A stretch of DNA of 9,208 nucleotides from an uncultured Odoribacter sp. (GTDB lineage: Bacteria > Bacteroidota > Bacteroidia > Bacteroidales > Marinifilaceae), in assembly GCA_947176455.1 (NCBI GenBank), contig CAMWQQ010000052.1, positions 1 to 9,208 of the forward strand, read 5' to 3'. Positions 1 through 8,222 of this stretch are shown here, in pieces. Every line of letters starts with the position of its first letter. Position 1 is the stretch's first letter. A program made the position numbers and the translations under genes. The notes beneath the pieces were generated by a model. The model was not told the DNA's origin. It made no database searches and was given only the letters and a program-made list of their open reading frames with translations.

Positions 1-749
1 TGGTACTTTTCCAGTTCCTCGGCAGTAATGGGCATAATGGCAACCGGATAACGGTCGCTGACCTGGAGTTTGTTCAACAAGGTATTTCCGGTCAGACGCA
101 ACCGGGAAAGACTGTTCATCTGGTAAATGCGCTCATGTATATAAGCCTTGTCCAATCCGCTTTCCAGCAAATCGGCGACAATCCGATAGGTTTCCGGACG
201 GGAAGAATTATGGCTCAATCCTCCCGTGTCCGTGTTGATGCCTGTATATAAGGCATTGGCTACATCCGGAGTAATCATCTCCTTGCCCCATATCCGGGTG
301 ATGACCCTGTACAGCAATTCACAGGTGGAAGAAACCTGGGTATCGGAAATCACAATGGGTTGGTCGTCCGGCTCCGGATGATGGTCGATAATTACCCGAC
401 AGGCAGGCGATGCGCTTACCCAAGGTTCCAAGTCCCCCTCCCGCTTCACCGTATTGTGGTCCAACATAAAAATAAGGTCCGCTTCGGCAATCAACTGCTT
501 GCACACCTCCGGCTTGTCCTGATAAGAGATGACTTTCGGAATCTGTTTCAGGAAACGCAGGTAGTCCGGAATGTAATCGCAAGTGAGCAACTGGTGGCGG
601 ATGCCGTTCCGGAACAGGACTTCCGACAAGGCGGAACACGAACCGACAGCATCCCCGTCGGGAGAAATATGAGGGATGATTACTATGTTCAACCCGCTAT
701 CGCCCAATCGTTCTTTCAACGCATCTACCGTCTTTTCAAACTCTCCCAT
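1..749 (-). CDS. nrnA: DHH-family phosphoesterase, NrnA-like (nanoRNase / pAp phosphatase), C-terminus cut by window edge
   Basis: The frame stays open to the left edge, giving 249 codons and no stop; the C-terminal DHHA1 substrate-binding domain lies mostly outside. Reading from the ATG at 749, the DHH motifs appear in order: H27 with D31 and D33 in a HISPDGDAVGS stretch, D97 in LDHN, the namesake DHH at 122-124, and D174 in the GINTDTGG segment. These are the metal ligands of the DHH/DHHA1 family. Known members (NrnA/YtqI) degrade 2-5 nt RNA oligomers and dephosphorylate 3'-phosphoadenosine 5'-phosphate in the cytoplasm. The start is secure because an in-frame TAA lies two codons upstream of this ATG; a GGAG sits only 2 nt before it. 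The gene follows guaA after 31 nt with no visible promoter box, so co-transcription is likely. The family call is firm. The exact substrate (nanoRNA, pAp or a cyclic dinucleotide breakdown product) is inferred. Confidence 0.9.
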   Translation of the reverse strand, partial: MGEFEKTVDALKERLGDSGLNIVIIPHISPDGDAVGSCSALSEVLFRNGIRHQLLTCDYIPDYLRFLKQIPKVISYQDKPEVCKQLIAEADLIFMLDHNTVKREGDLEPWVSASPACRVIIDHHPEPDDQPIVISDTQVSSTCELLYRVITRIWGKEMITPDVANALYTGINTDTGGLSHNSSRPETYRIVADLLESGLDKAYIHERIYQMNSLSRLRLTGNTLLNKLQVSDRYPVAIMPITAEELEKY

Positions 750-780
750 ACTCCATTATGATTCAATGCCAACACTCTCC

Positions 781-2310
781 TTATTCCCACTCGATGGTGG
801 CTGGCGGTTTTGAACTGATGTCATAAACTACGCGGTTTATCCCCCGGACATTGTTTATGATGCGATTGGAAACCCTCGCCAGAAATTCGTAAGGCAGATG
901 ACACCAGTCAGCAGTCATTCCGTCCGTGGATTCCACAGCGCGCAACGCTACCACGCTCTCGTAGGTTCTCTCATCTCCCATGACCCCGACACTCTGTATC
1001 GGCAACAATATCACGCCGGCTTGCCATACCTGACCATACAGTCCTTCTTCCTGGAGCATGGAAATGAAAATATCATCGGCTTCCTGCAACAAACGCACCT
1101 TTTCGGCAGTAATCTCGCCCAGGATGCGAATCGCCAGACCGGGACCGGGGAAAGGATGTCTTTGCAAGAACTTGTTTGCCAGTCCCAGGCTTTTACCCAC
1201 CCGGCGCACCTCATCCTTGAACAGCAAGCGCAACGGTTCCACCAGCTTCAATTTCATGTAATCCGGCAGACCGCCTACGTTGTGATGAGACTTGATTGTC
1301 TGCGAAGGTCCGTTTACGGACAAGGATTCGATCACATCGGGATAAATGGTTCCCTGTCCCAGCCACTTGGCATCTTTTATTTTTGCAGCCTCTTTGTCAA
1401 ATACGTCGATAAAGGTGCTACCGATGATTTTTCTCTTCTTTTCCGGTTCGGTCACGCCTGCCAGACGTCCCAGAAACAAATCTCCGGCTTCGGCACCGAC
1501 CACATTCAACCCCAGTTCCTGGTAATTCTCCAACACGTTTTTGTATTCATCCTTCCGGAGCAAACCGTTATCCACGAAAATACAGGTCAGTTTTCTGCCG
1601 ATAGCACGATGCAACAACATGGCCGCCACCGTAGAATCAACCCCACCGGACAACCCCAGGATAACCCGGTCGTCGCCCAATTTCTGTTTCAATTCGGCAA
1701 CCGTCGTCTCGACAAATGAATCCGGCGTCCAGTCCTGACGGCATCCGCAAATGTCCACGACAAAATTCCGCAACAGCTCTTTCCCCTCCGTGCTATGATA
1801 AACCTCCGGATGAAACTGGATGCCATAGGTCACTTCACCGTCCACTTTAAAAGCGGCATTCTTCACATCCGCGGTACTTGCTATAATCTGACAATTCTCC
1901 GGCAACCGCTCTATGGTATCCCCGTGCGACATCCACACCTGCGAATGGTCACTGATTCCTTGAAACAACGGACTCTGCCGGTCCACAAAGGCGAGATTTG
2001 CCCGTCCGTATTCACGCTTGTTGGAAGCCTTCACCTCCCCGCCGAAATGATGAGCAAGATACTGCGCGCCGAAACACACGCCCAACAAAGGCAAATACCC
2101 CTTGATAGAAGACAAATCAGGTTTCGGAGCCTTCTCGTCCCTCACCGAAAAAGGACTTCCGGAAAGAATCACCCCCTTTACGGAAGCGTCAAGAGCCGGA
2201 TAATGGTTGTAAGGATAAATCTCACAATATACATTCAACTCCCGCACCCTCCTCGCAATCAACTGGGTGTATTGCGAACCGAAATCCAATATTAAAATCT
2301 TTTCCTGCAT
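781..2310 (-). CDS. guaA: GMP synthase, glutamine-hydrolysing
   Basis: Converts XMP to GMP using glutamine and ATP, the last step of de novo guanine nucleotide synthesis, in the cytoplasm. At 509 aa it is full length for bacterial GuaA. The class I glutamine amidotransferase domain covers about residues 4-190, with nucleophile Cys79 in GVCFGAQ and the His167/Glu169 pair in the FHPEV motif. The ATP pyrophosphatase domain follows, with its PP-loop SGGVDS at 221-226. The C-terminal dimerisation domain ends in the characteristic KPPATIEWE. All catalytic residues that can be checked are present. The ATG at 2310 places the amidotransferase strand ILILDFGSQ in its normal position. A TATCTTTG promoter box lies 23 nt upstream, so the leader is very short and leaves no room for a riboswitch. 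The DHH phosphoesterase gene follows 31 nt downstream, probably in the same transcript. Confidence 0.98.
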   Translation of the reverse strand: MQEKILILDFGSQYTQLIARRVRELNVYCEIYPYNHYPALDASVKGVILSGSPFSVRDEKAPKPDLSSIKGYLPLLGVCFGAQYLAHHFGGEVKASNKREYGRANLAFVDRQSPLFQGISDHSQVWMSHGDTIERLPENCQIIASTADVKNAAFKVDGEVTYGIQFHPEVYHSTEGKELLRNFVVDICGCRQDWTPDSFVETTVAELKQKLGDDRVILGLSGGVDSTVAAMLLHRAIGRKLTCIFVDNGLLRKDEYKNVLENYQELGLNVVGAEAGDLFLGRLAGVTEPEKKRKIIGSTFIDVFDKEAAKIKDAKWLGQGTIYPDVIESLSVNGPSQTIKSHHNVGGLPDYMKLKLVEPLRLLFKDEVRRVGKSLGLANKFLQRHPFPGPGLAIRILGEITAEKVRLLQEADDIFISMLQEEGLYGQVWQAGVILLPIQSVGVMGDERTYESVVALRAVESTDGMTADWCHLPYEFLARVSNRIINNVRGINRVVYDISSKPPATIEWE

Positions 2311-2332
2311 TTTAAATGTTTTGATTGAATTG

Positions 2333-2340
2333 CAAAGATA
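2333..2340 (-). promoter_or_regulatory. guaA promoter, Bacteroidetes -7 box
   Basis: On the minus strand the bases read TATCTTTG, a full match to the Bacteroidetes sigma-ABfr -7 consensus TAnnTTTG. The box lies in the 62-nt gap between the uvrA stop and the guaA ATG. No convincing TTTG -33 element is visible 19-21 nt upstream. Transcription would start within about 20 nt of the ATG, so guaA has its own promoter and does not depend only on readthrough from uvrA. No intrinsic terminator was seen after uvrA. Confidence 0.65.
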
Positions 2341-2372
2341 AATGTTTTCACTAAAAATCGAAGATTTGCCAC

Positions 2373-5222
2373 CTATTTTCTACTCACTGCCGGCAATAAC
2401 TCCCGAAGAAATTTACCGGTCTCCGATTCCTGCATGTCCGCCACCTGTTCGGGTGTCCCCTGAGCGATAATCCGCCCGCCTTCCTTACCTCCGCCCGGTC
2501 CCAGGTCTATCAGATAATCAGCCACCTTGATGACATCCAGGTTGTGTTCGATGACAATCACCGAATTGCCTTTGTTCACCAATTTCTGTATCACCTCCAG
2601 CATGATATTGATGTCTTCAAAATGCAATCCCGTTGTCGGCTCGTCCAGAATATACAACGTCTTTCCGGTATCTTTCTTTGCCAATTCGGTCGCCAGCTTG
2701 ATGCGTTGCGACTCGCCACCGCTCAAGGTCGTACACGGCTGTCCCAGCTTCACATACCCCAAGCCGACATCCTGCAACATCTTCAGTTTCTGCTGCAGAT
2801 AGGACACATTTTCAAAAAATTCCACCGCCTGATTAATGGTCATGTTCAACACATCCCCGATAGACTTGCCCCGATACCTCACTTCCAGCGTCTCCTTGTT
2901 GTAACGTTTCCCGTCGCAAGCCTCGCAATGCACATAAACATCGGGCAGGAAATTCATCTCAATGGTTCTGACCCCGGCTCCCTTGCACTCCTCGCAACGT
3001 CCGCCCGCCACATTGAAAGAAAAGCGTCCGGCACCATACCCCCGAATCTGCGCTTCCGGAAGTTTCTCGAAGATTTTACGGATATCCGTAAAGATGCCCG
3101 TATAAGTCGCCGGATTCGACCGCGGAGTACGTCCCAGCGGACTTTGGTCCACCACCACCACTTTGTCGATATGCTCTATCCCCTCGATTGACCGATAAGG
3201 CAAAGGAGTTGTCACCGCGCGATAGAATTTGTTCGTCAGTATCGGATGCAACGTGCCGTTAATCAGGGAAGACTTGCCGCTACCACTGACTCCCGTCACG
3301 CACACCAGCATGCCCAAAGGAATGGATACATCCACGTTTTTCAGGTTGTTTCCCGTACACCCCTTCAAGGTCAGGAATTTTCCGTTGCCTTCCCGCCGTA
3401 CTTCGGGTATCTTGATCGCCTTCGTTCCGTTCAAATACTGCGCAGTGAGGCTGTTGCTCCGTTTGATGTCCCCAATCGTACCGATTGCCGTCACTTCTCC
3501 CCCCTTGCGTCCTGCCTGAGGACCCATATCCACAATGTAATCCGCATTCTCCATCATTTCCTGGTCGTGTTCCACCACAATGACGGAATTGCCGTTGTCC
3601 CGCAACTGTTTCAGGGAGCGAATCAGACGTCGGTTGTCCTTCTGGTGCAAACCGATGCTCGGTTCGTCCAGGATATACAACACATTCACCAATTGCGAAC
3701 CGATTTGGGTAGCCAGGCGGATGCGTTGCGATTCACCGCCCGAAAGGGTCATCGACTGGCGATTCAGGGAAAGGTACTCCAACCCCACATCCAGCAAGAA
3801 TTTCAGACGCGTGCGGATTTCCTTGAAAATCTCCCCGGCTATCTGGCGCTGCTTGTCTTCCAACTGTTCCTCCGTCCGACACACCCAATCATACAAATCG
3901 GTCAGCTCCATTGCCGCCAGTTCCGAAATGTTCTTTCCGGCAATCCGGAAACTCAGCGACTCCTGATTCAAACGCTGTCCCTTGCACGCATCGCATTCCA
4001 CCACCGAAATGAATTGCTCCGCCCATTTGTTCGCCTTCTTGGACGTGGCGTTCTCCTCCTGCATGGTCACGTATTTTATAATGCCCTCGAAATTGTACAA
4101 GGCATTGGAAGATACCCCCAAAGTCGTGTTTTCCAGACGAATCTGTCCCGGATAACCATAGAGCACATCCGTCAAAGCCTCTTCGGACAAGTCCTTGATG
4201 GGAGTACGCAATTCAAAACCGTGCTTCTTCAACACCGTCTCGATTTGCCAAAAAAGCATGCTGTTTTTATATTTACCCAGCGGTTCGATGCCGCCATCGT
4301 AAACGGACAAAGCGTTGTTCGGAATAATCTTTTCCAAGTCAACGGCGGTCACATACCCCAGCCCCTTGCACTTGGGACAAGCGCCGTGGGGAGAATTGAA
4401 CGAAAAGGAATGCGGAGCCGGGTCCCGGTACGATATACCCGTATCCGGACACATCAAATGGCGACTGTAATATTTCACCTCCTTGTCATCCACCGAACTC
4501 ACCATCATCACCCCTTTTCCGGTCTTCATCGCCGTCGCTACCGAACTTTTCAAGCGTTTCAAATCCACCTGGTCCACCACCATTTTATCCACCACCACTT
4601 CGATATCGTGGATTTTATAACGGTCCACGCTCATCCCCATGCCGATTTCCCTGATTTCACCGTCCACCCGGATATGGAGAAAACCTTTCTTGCGCATGTT
4701 CTCGAAAAGCTCCTTGTAATGCCCCTTCCGCCCTTTCACCAGAGGAGCCAGCAGGTAAATCCGCTGTCCGGCAAAATTCTTTAAAATCAGTTCCAGAATC
4801 TGCTCGTCCGTGTATTTCACCATCCGAGTGCCGGTAACGTATGAATAAGCCTCGCCGGCACGGGCATACAGCAAACGCAGGAAATCATACACTTCGGTGG
4901 TGGTACCGACCGTGGAACGTGGATTTTTGTTCGTGGTCTTCTGCTCGATGGAAATCACCGGACTCAAACCGGTAATCTTGTCCACGTCGGGACGTTCCAT
5001 GCCTCCCAGAAACTGCCGGGCGTAAGCCGAAAAAGTTTCCATATACCGGCGTTGTCCTTCGGCATATATCGTATCGAATGCCAAGGAGGATTTACCGCTT
5101 CCGCTAAGCCCCGTTATCACCGTCAGGCTATTCCTCGGAATGGTCAGGTCTATATTCTTGAGATTGTGCTCGCGCGCTCCGTAAATGGCTATCCGCCCAT
5201 CTTCTTCCTGTGTTCCCTTCAT
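2373..5222 (-). CDS. uvrA: Excinuclease ABC subunit A (UvrA)
   Basis: This is the DNA damage-recognition ATPase of nucleotide excision repair; a dimer loads UvrB at bulky lesions. It is full length at 949 aa with two ABC ATPase modules. Module 1 has Walker [10 protein letters not shown] (38-46), signature LSGGESQ (493-499) and Walker B LYILDEPS (515-522). Module 2 has Walker [10 protein letters not shown] (644-652), signature LSGGESQ (833-839) and Walker B around LYILDEPT (856-863). Cysteine pairs occur at C282/C285, C410/C413, C743/C746 and C766/C769; the last two pairs form the intact C-terminal zinc finger used in DNA handling. The first zinc module is incomplete: the expected CxxC at 258-261 reads CPDT. 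The ATG at 5222 follows a TATTTTTG promoter box by about 26 nt. Bacteroidetes often carry a second UvrA paralogue; this one has the canonical length, but its paralogue status cannot be decided from one window. Confidence 0.97.
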   Translation of the reverse strand: MKGTQEEDGRIAIYGAREHNLKNIDLTIPRNSLTVITGLSGSGKSSLAFDTIYAEGQRRYMETFSAYARQFLGGMERPDVDKITGLSPVISIEQKTTNKNPRSTVGTTTEVYDFLRLLYARAGEAYSYVTGTRMVKYTDEQILELILKNFAGQRIYLLAPLVKGRKGHYKELFENMRKKGFLHIRVDGEIREIGMGMSVDRYKIHDIEVVVDKMVVDQVDLKRLKSSVATAMKTGKGVMMVSSVDDKEVKYYSRHLMCPDTGISYRDPAPHSFSFNSPHGACPKCKGLGYVTAVDLEKIIPNNALSVYDGGIEPLGKYKNSMLFWQIETVLKKHGFELRTPIKDLSEEALTDVLYGYPGQIRLENTTLGVSSNALYNFEGIIKYVTMQEENATSKKANKWAEQFISVVECDACKGQRLNQESLSFRIAGKNISELAAMELTDLYDWVCRTEEQLEDKQRQIAGEIFKEIRTRLKFLLDVGLEYLSLNRQSMTLSGGESQRIRLATQIGSQLVNVLYILDEPSIGLHQKDNRRLIRSLKQLRDNGNSVIVVEHDQEMMENADYIVDMGPQAGRKGGEVTAIGTIGDIKRSNSLTAQYLNGTKAIKIPEVRREGNGKFLTLKGCTGNNLKNVDVSIPLGMLVCVTGVSGSGKSSLINGTLHPILTNKFYRAVTTPLPYRSIEGIEHIDKVVVVDQSPLGRTPRSNPATYTGIFTDIRKIFEKLPEAQIRGYGAGRFSFNVAGGRCEECKGAGVRTIEMNFLPDVYVHCEACDGKRYNKETLEVRYRGKSIGDVLNMTINQAVEFFENVSYLQQKLKMLQDVGLGYVKLGQPCTTLSGGESQRIKLATELAKKDTGKTLYILDEPTTGLHFEDINIMLEVIQKLVNKGNSVIVIEHNLDVIKVADYLIDLGPGGGKEGGRIIAQGTPEQVADMQESETGKFLRELLPAVSRK

Positions 5223-5248
5223 TGTTCTACTCCATAATGATTAACTTG

Positions 5249-5256
5249 CAAAAATA
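5249..5256 (-). promoter_or_regulatory. uvrA promoter, Bacteroidetes -7 box
   Basis: The minus strand reads TATTTTTG, matching TAnnTTTG, 26 nt upstream of the uvrA ATG. A T-rich TTTTT (5276-5280) sits about 19 nt further upstream, where the -33 element belongs, but it is not a clear TTTG. No recognisable LexA-type operator was seen. Confidence 0.55.
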
Positions 5257-5612
5257 AGGGAAATATGTCAAACAGAAAAACGAAGCGTAAAAATCTCACC
5301 CAAAACCTTGCATCGTGTATTGAAAAGAAAAAGGGAGACATTTACGGTATCTCTTTCGGTCGGAAAATGCAGGAATCAATGAAAAGATGCTATGTGTGCG
5401 TGCGTCTGTGTGGTGTGTGCGTGGTATATTATTCCGTCAGAGCACTTTCCGAACCTCCAAAGAACTTATCCGTAAATCAGCTTATCCATAAACTTCCCCT
5501 CCCTCGTGGTGTGTGCAAAATAATCTTAATCTAAATAACAGCTAAAAATAAAAATCATAAATCCAATCATCATTTACACGTTCTTTTACGCAGCCTCCAC
5601 AGACAAGGTTAC
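5257..5612. other. Intergenic stretch without a supported gene; GT-rich alternating tract and short repeats
   Basis: This is the untranslated stretch between the uvrA promoter and the terminator of the next gene. It contains a GT/GC alternating pyrimidine-purine tract at about 5391-5424. It also has an 11-nt direct repeat GTGGTGTGTGC at 5410-5420 and 5506-5516, and the near-identical pair CTTATCCGTAAA / CTTATCCATAAA around 5465-5492. A plus-strand frame at 5265-5534 (89 codons) is open, but it shows no domain, no promoter box and no start context, and it was not called. No tRNA, rRNA or structured RNA was recognised. Confidence 0.5.
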
Positions 5613-5653
5613 AAAAAAAGAAAAAAAATTTTGACCACCATAAGAATGGCGGT
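5613..5653 (-). terminator. Intrinsic terminator of the TRIC/UPF0126 gene
   Basis: On the minus strand ACCGCCAT and ATGGTGGT form an 8-bp stem (one G-U pair) around a 4-nt loop TCTT, at 5634-5653. After CAAAA comes a tract of eight T, one C and seven T (5613-5628). This is a clear rho-independent terminator pointing toward uvrA, so it should insulate uvrA from the upstream membrane-protein gene, whose stop codon is at 5699. Confidence 0.8.
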
Positions 5654-5660
5654 ATTCAGA

Positions 5661-5682
5661 AATGCGTCCGGCTTTACGCATT
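5661..5682 (-). repeat. Perfect 7-bp inverted repeat in the 3' untranslated region
   Basis: AATGCGT (5661-5667) and ACGCATT (5676-5682) are exact inverted copies around an 8-nt loop. The hairpin lies between the stop codon at 5699 and the terminator stem, so the transcript would carry two hairpins in tandem. It has no T-run of its own. It may stabilise the 3' end or assist termination; that role is inference. Confidence 0.5.
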
Positions 5683-5698
5683 GGATATAGGAATGACC

Positions 5699-6307
5699 TT
5701 AATTCTCCCCTCGCAGAGTGGGTAAACTGACATGGTATTTGACGGCAAGCAATCGAGCCAAAATCACGGAAACAGCCGCACAAACCTGGGTTATTGTCGG
5801 TGGAACATCAAAGAACAAGCAGGAATAGTATACCAAACCACCAAACACGCACGCCAAAGCGTAAATTTCCTTTCTGAAAATCAACGGCACTTCGTTAATC
5901 AGCGTATCCCGCAATACCCCTCCGGCTGCACCGGTCAATGTCCCCATAATGATTCCCACCCACATCGGATACCCGTGGGCGATACTTTTTTCGATGCCCA
6001 CCACGGCAAACAGTCCCAAACCGATAGCGTCGAAAATAAAGAAGGTGTTGTTCAAATGAATCACGTATTTCCCGAACAAGATAACAAATCCCAAAGCGGC
6101 GGCAGTCACCACCAAGTAGGAAGCCTGCAACATCCAAAACGGGGTCACATCCAACAACAAATCCCGAATCGTTCCGCCCCCGACCGCCGTCACGAACCCC
6201 ACCACGTATGCGCCAAACCAATCAAACCGCTTGGCGGATGCCAGACGAATGCCACTAATGGCAAAAGCAAAAGTACCGAGATAATCTATTATGGTCAGAA
6301 AATCCAT
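5699..6307 (-). CDS. Trimeric intracellular cation (TRIC) channel family / UPF0126 membrane protein, YicG-like
   Basis: A 202-aa, strongly hydrophobic protein with about seven predicted membrane helices, the usual size for UPF0126 proteins. Two internally homologous repeats each end in a glycine-rich turn followed by RD: AVGGGTIRDLLL (41-52) and TGAAGGVLRDTL (125-136), the second followed by the typical NEVPLIFR. This duplicated glycine-RD pattern is the family signature. Bacterial homologues of eukaryotic TRIC channels form cation-permeable trimers in the inner membrane; the physiological ion and role in bacteria are poorly defined. The ATG at 6307 starts immediately before the first helix, and a TACTTTTG promoter box sits 22 nt upstream. 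The gene has its own terminator at 5613-5653, so it is probably transcribed alone. It is not obviously linked in function to its neighbours. Confidence 0.92.
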   Translation of the reverse strand: MDFLTIIDYLGTFAFAISGIRLASAKRFDWFGAYVVGFVTAVGGGTIRDLLLDVTPFWMLQASYLVVTAAALGFVILFGKYVIHLNNTFFIFDAIGLGLFAVVGIEKSIAHGYPMWVGIIMGTLTGAAGGVLRDTLINEVPLIFRKEIYALACVFGGLVYYSCLFFDVPPTITQVCAAVSVILARLLAVKYHVSLPTLRGEN

Positions 6308-6329
6308 AGCGTGTCATTTTTTCAGCGCG

Positions 6330-6337
6330 CAAAAGTA
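6330..6337 (-). promoter_or_regulatory. Promoter of the TRIC/UPF0126 gene, -7 box
   Basis: The minus strand reads TACTTTTG, matching TAnnTTTG, 22 nt before the ATG at 6307 and inside the 119-nt gap after the hydrolase gene. A good -33 element was not found at the expected distance. Confidence 0.55.
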
Positions 6338-6426
6338 TAAAATTCAAATCAATTTCATATTTCTTACGCCTTTTTTCTCCAAGCAAAACCACATTTTTCC
6401 CTCCACGCCAGCACACACTCGGGAAA

Positions 6427-7485
6427 TCAACGGTCAGCACGCTTCAAAAACTCACCGGTAGCACGAACCGCCTCTCCAAAAGCGGTCGGCTGTCCCGCAA
6501 CGGTAATAAATAAATGGGTCGTGCCGGGCAACACTTGATGAACAACATCGACACCAGCCTCCCTCAACTTGTCGCACATTTGCCGTCCCTGTTCGCACAA
6601 AATATCCTTCTCCGCGTTTATCATCAATACCGGCGGAAACTGCGCCAGATGCTCCAGCGAAGCATTGTATGGAGAAACAAGTGGCAAATCCGGATTTGCC
6701 CCCTGGAGATAAGCCTCATTAAAGGCTTCCATGATGCTACCGTCAAGTCCGTAACCCCGTCCGTATTGTCGCCAGGAATCGGAGCGGTCATTCCAGACCT
6801 TGGTAACCGGATAAAAGGCAACTATCGACCTTAAACGGGGAATCGAAGTGGAATCCGTCACCGCCAGCATCTGACGGGCATATATCAGATGAAGCGCAGT
6901 GGCAAACGCCAGATTTCCGCCCGCACTGTCTCCGCCAATGGAAATGTTTTCGGCATCAATGCCATACGCTTCCGCCTGATGAAAGGCAAAAGAAACCGCC
7001 TCGGTACAACAAGTGAGCGCCGCCGGGTACGGATGCTTTGGAGCCAAAGGATACTCCACCGCCAACACCGCAACACCCGCTTCCCGCACAAGTTCCACAC
7101 AGAAACGGGCGCAACTGTTTATGCTACCAAAACACCAGCCCCCTCCGTGAAGATAAATCAGCAAAGGCAATTTCTTTGGGGACGAAAGCGCCGGAACATA
7201 AAGACGATACTTGCCCTGTATATCCGTTGCCACCACCTCATCGGGAAGTGTTTCCACCGTATTCCGTGAAGCACGCACCTCCTCCAACAGGGCGCCATTC
7301 CCGGCAATGGCCATACGGACCGCCTTTTCCTGACGCGCCTGCAATCCCTCCGGCATCCGGGCTATAAAAGCCTCCCCCTCCCTTCTCATAGCGCTGTCAC
7401 GCAAATGATTAGTAGCCTGCGCATTTGCCGTCAACGAGGCAACCATTCCCCACAAAGCCACAAAAACACCAGCCGATTTTATCAT
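6427..7485 (-). CDS. Secreted alpha/beta hydrolase, hormone-sensitive-lipase-type esterase
   Basis: A 352-aa protein with an N-terminal signal peptide: Lys3, a hydrophobic core through about residue 18, then TANAQA with AxA-type cleavage near residue 22. It is therefore probably periplasmic. The hydrolase core shows the HSL-family oxyanion motif HGGGW (113-117), nucleophile Ser187 in GGDSAGG, and a plausible Asp294 (in AEKD) and His324 (in GTTHLF) completing the triad. Members hydrolyse carboxyl esters of short acyl chains; the substrate cannot be told from sequence. The ATG at 7485 is chosen over the in-frame ATG at 7596. The extra 37 residues of the longer form look non-native, would bury the signal peptide, and span the TATTTTTG promoter box at 7514-7521. 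It is divergent from an O-acetyltransferase, so removal of acetyl groups from sugars is possible, but this rests on context only. Confidence 0.88.
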   Translation of the reverse strand: MIKSAGVFVALWGMVASLTANAQATNHLRDSAMRREGEAFIARMPEGLQARQEKAVRMAIAGNGALLEEVRASRNTVETLPDEVVATDIQGKYRLYVPALSSPKKLPLLIYLHGGGWCFGSINSCARFCVELVREAGVAVLAVEYPLAPKHPYPAALTCCTEAVSFAFHQAEAYGIDAENISIGGDSAGGNLAFATALHLIYARQMLAVTDSTSIPRLRSIVAFYPVTKVWNDRSDSWRQYGRGYGLDGSIMEAFNEAYLQGANPDLPLVSPYNASLEHLAQFPPVLMINAEKDILCEQGRQMCDKLREAGVDVVHQVLPGTTHLFITVAGQPTAFGEAVRATGEFLKRADR

Positions 7486-7513
7486 ATCGTATCCGTTTAA
7501 ATTAAAACCGGGG

Positions 7514-7521
7514 CAAAAATA
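7514..7521 (-). promoter_or_regulatory. Promoter of the secreted hydrolase, -7 box
   Basis: The minus strand reads TATTTTTG, a TAnnTTTG match 28 nt before the ATG at 7485. An 8-bp palindrome GAAATTTC (7524-7531) lies directly upstream, where an activator or repressor could bind. No good -33 box was seen. The position of this box is one of the reasons for preferring the shorter start of the hydrolase. Confidence 0.55.
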
Positions 7522-7581
7522 TAGAAATTTCAAAATCTTTTGCCATCCGACAGATTTCAATGACCTCCAGAACACAAAATA

Positions 7582-7593
7582 GTTATTTATAAC
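7582..7593. promoter_or_regulatory. Short dyad abutting the acetyltransferase promoter, possible operator
   Basis: GTTAT and ATAAC are perfect inverted arms around a 2-nt centre. The dyad ends one base before the putative -33 element at 7595. The position fits a regulator site in the divergent intergenic region, but AT-rich dyads of this length arise readily by chance. Confidence 0.25.
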
Positions 7594-7594
7594 C

Positions 7595-7626
7595 ATTGTA
7601 CCGTATATGACAATACCTTACCTTTG
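7595..7626 (+). promoter_or_regulatory. Promoter of the O-acetyltransferase (ATTG-N20-TACCTTTG)
   Basis: A -33 element ATTG (7595-7598) is followed after 20 nt by the -7 box TACCTTTG (7619-7626), a good match to the Bacteroidetes consensus TTTG-N19-21-TAnnTTTG. It starts transcription shortly before the ATG at 7654 and rules out the in-frame TTG at 7624, which lies inside the -7 box. Confidence 0.75.
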
Positions 7627-7653
7627 CAAAAGCAAACAAAAAGAATAGTTATC

Positions 7654-8211
7654 ATGATCAGTGAAAAAGAAAAGTGCCGTCAAGGCGAACTATACGATGC
7701 CAACAATGATGCGGAATTGATCGCTGAAAGAGAGGCATGCAAACTGTTGTGCCATGAATACAACCAGCTGTTGCCGTCAGATACCAAGCACAGGGAAGAC
7801 ATCATCGTCAAGTTGTTTGGGAAAACGGGACGCAATTTTCTGATAGAACAGCCCTTTTATTGTGATTACGGCTACAATATCGAGATAGGCGAAAATTTCT
7901 ATACCAATGTGAATTGTGTTATTCTGGACGGAGCCAAGGTGAAGTTTGGCGACAATGTGTTTATCGCTCCCAACTGCGGATTCTATACTGCCGGACATCC
8001 CTTTGACGTGGAACAAAGAAACCGGGGCTTGGAATATGCCCGACCGATTACCATAGGCAACAACGTATGGATAGGTGCGCAGGTTTGCGTCCTTCCCGGA
8101 GTCACAATCGGCGACAATTGCGTGATTGGTGCAGGAAGCGTGGTGAACAAAGACATTCCGGCAGGCTCATTGGCAGTTGGCAACCCCTGCCGTGTCATTC
8201 GGAAATTGTAA
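7654..8211 (+). CDS. maa: Maltose/galactoside-type sugar O-acetyltransferase, left-handed beta-helix
   Basis: A 185-aa cytoplasmic enzyme expected to transfer acetyl from acetyl-CoA to a sugar hydroxyl. The N-terminal maltose-acetyltransferase cap domain (about residues 4-56) contains the typical KCRQGELYDAND-like segment. The rest is a hexapeptide-repeat beta-helix with repeats such as YNIEIGENF, VKFGDNVFI, ITIGNNVWI and VTIGDNCVI. Catalytic His115 lies in the hallmark YTAGHP motif, and the C-terminus carries the usual AVGNPCRVIRKL. Length and motif order match Maa/LacA/NodL trimers. The ATG at 7654 is preferred over an upstream in-frame TTG at 7624, which falls within the promoter. Maa, LacA and NodL relatives cannot be separated reliably by sequence, so the acceptor sugar is uncertain and the symbol is by closest family. 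It is transcribed divergently from a secreted esterase and ends at a strong hairpin. Confidence 0.92.
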   Translation: MISEKEKCRQGELYDANNDAELIAEREACKLLCHEYNQLLPSDTKHREDIIVKLFGKTGRNFLIEQPFYCDYGYNIEIGENFYTNVNCVILDGAKVKFGDNVFIAPNCGFYTAGHPFDVEQRNRGLEYARPITIGNNVWIGAQVCVLPGVTIGDNCVIGAGSVVNKDIPAGSLAVGNPCRVIRKL

Positions 8212-8222
8212 ATAAAGAATCA

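Noticed and set aside
898..1719. 273-codon plus-strand frame inside guaA
   Set aside because: Antisense to guaA, whose catalytic motifs are all intact; no promoter box and no domain signature.
2311..2372. Guanine-type riboswitch before guaA
   Set aside because: The -7 box is 23 nt from the ATG, leaving no room for an aptamer in the leader, and no paired purine-aptamer core was seen.
3246..4784. 512-codon open frame on the plus strand inside uvrA
   Set aside because: It lies fully antisense to a strongly motif-supported uvrA, and its translation is His/Gln/Arg-rich with no recognisable domain, as expected for a shadow frame.
5265..5534. 89-codon plus-strand frame in the gap upstream of uvrA
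   Set aside because: It starts next to the uvrA promoter box, covers the low-complexity GT tract and ends in arbitrary sequence. No start context, promoter or family was recognised.
6308..6426. Terminator for the hydrolase gene
   Set aside because: No stable stem followed by a T-run was found on the minus strand in this gap, so none is annotated; some readthrough into the UPF0126 gene is possible.
7486..7596. N-terminal extension of the hydrolase from the ATG at 7596
   Set aside because: It would put 37 residues ahead of a clear signal peptide and would translate through the -7 promoter box at 7514-7521.
7624..7653. TTG start extending the O-acetyltransferase by 10 residues
   Set aside because: The TTG is part of the -7 box TACCTTTG, so it would not be within the transcript; the ATG at 7654 matches family N-termini.
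7651..7658. Palindrome ATCATGAT over the acetyltransferase start codon
   Set aside because: Eight bases, AT-rich and coinciding with the ATG context; likely chance.
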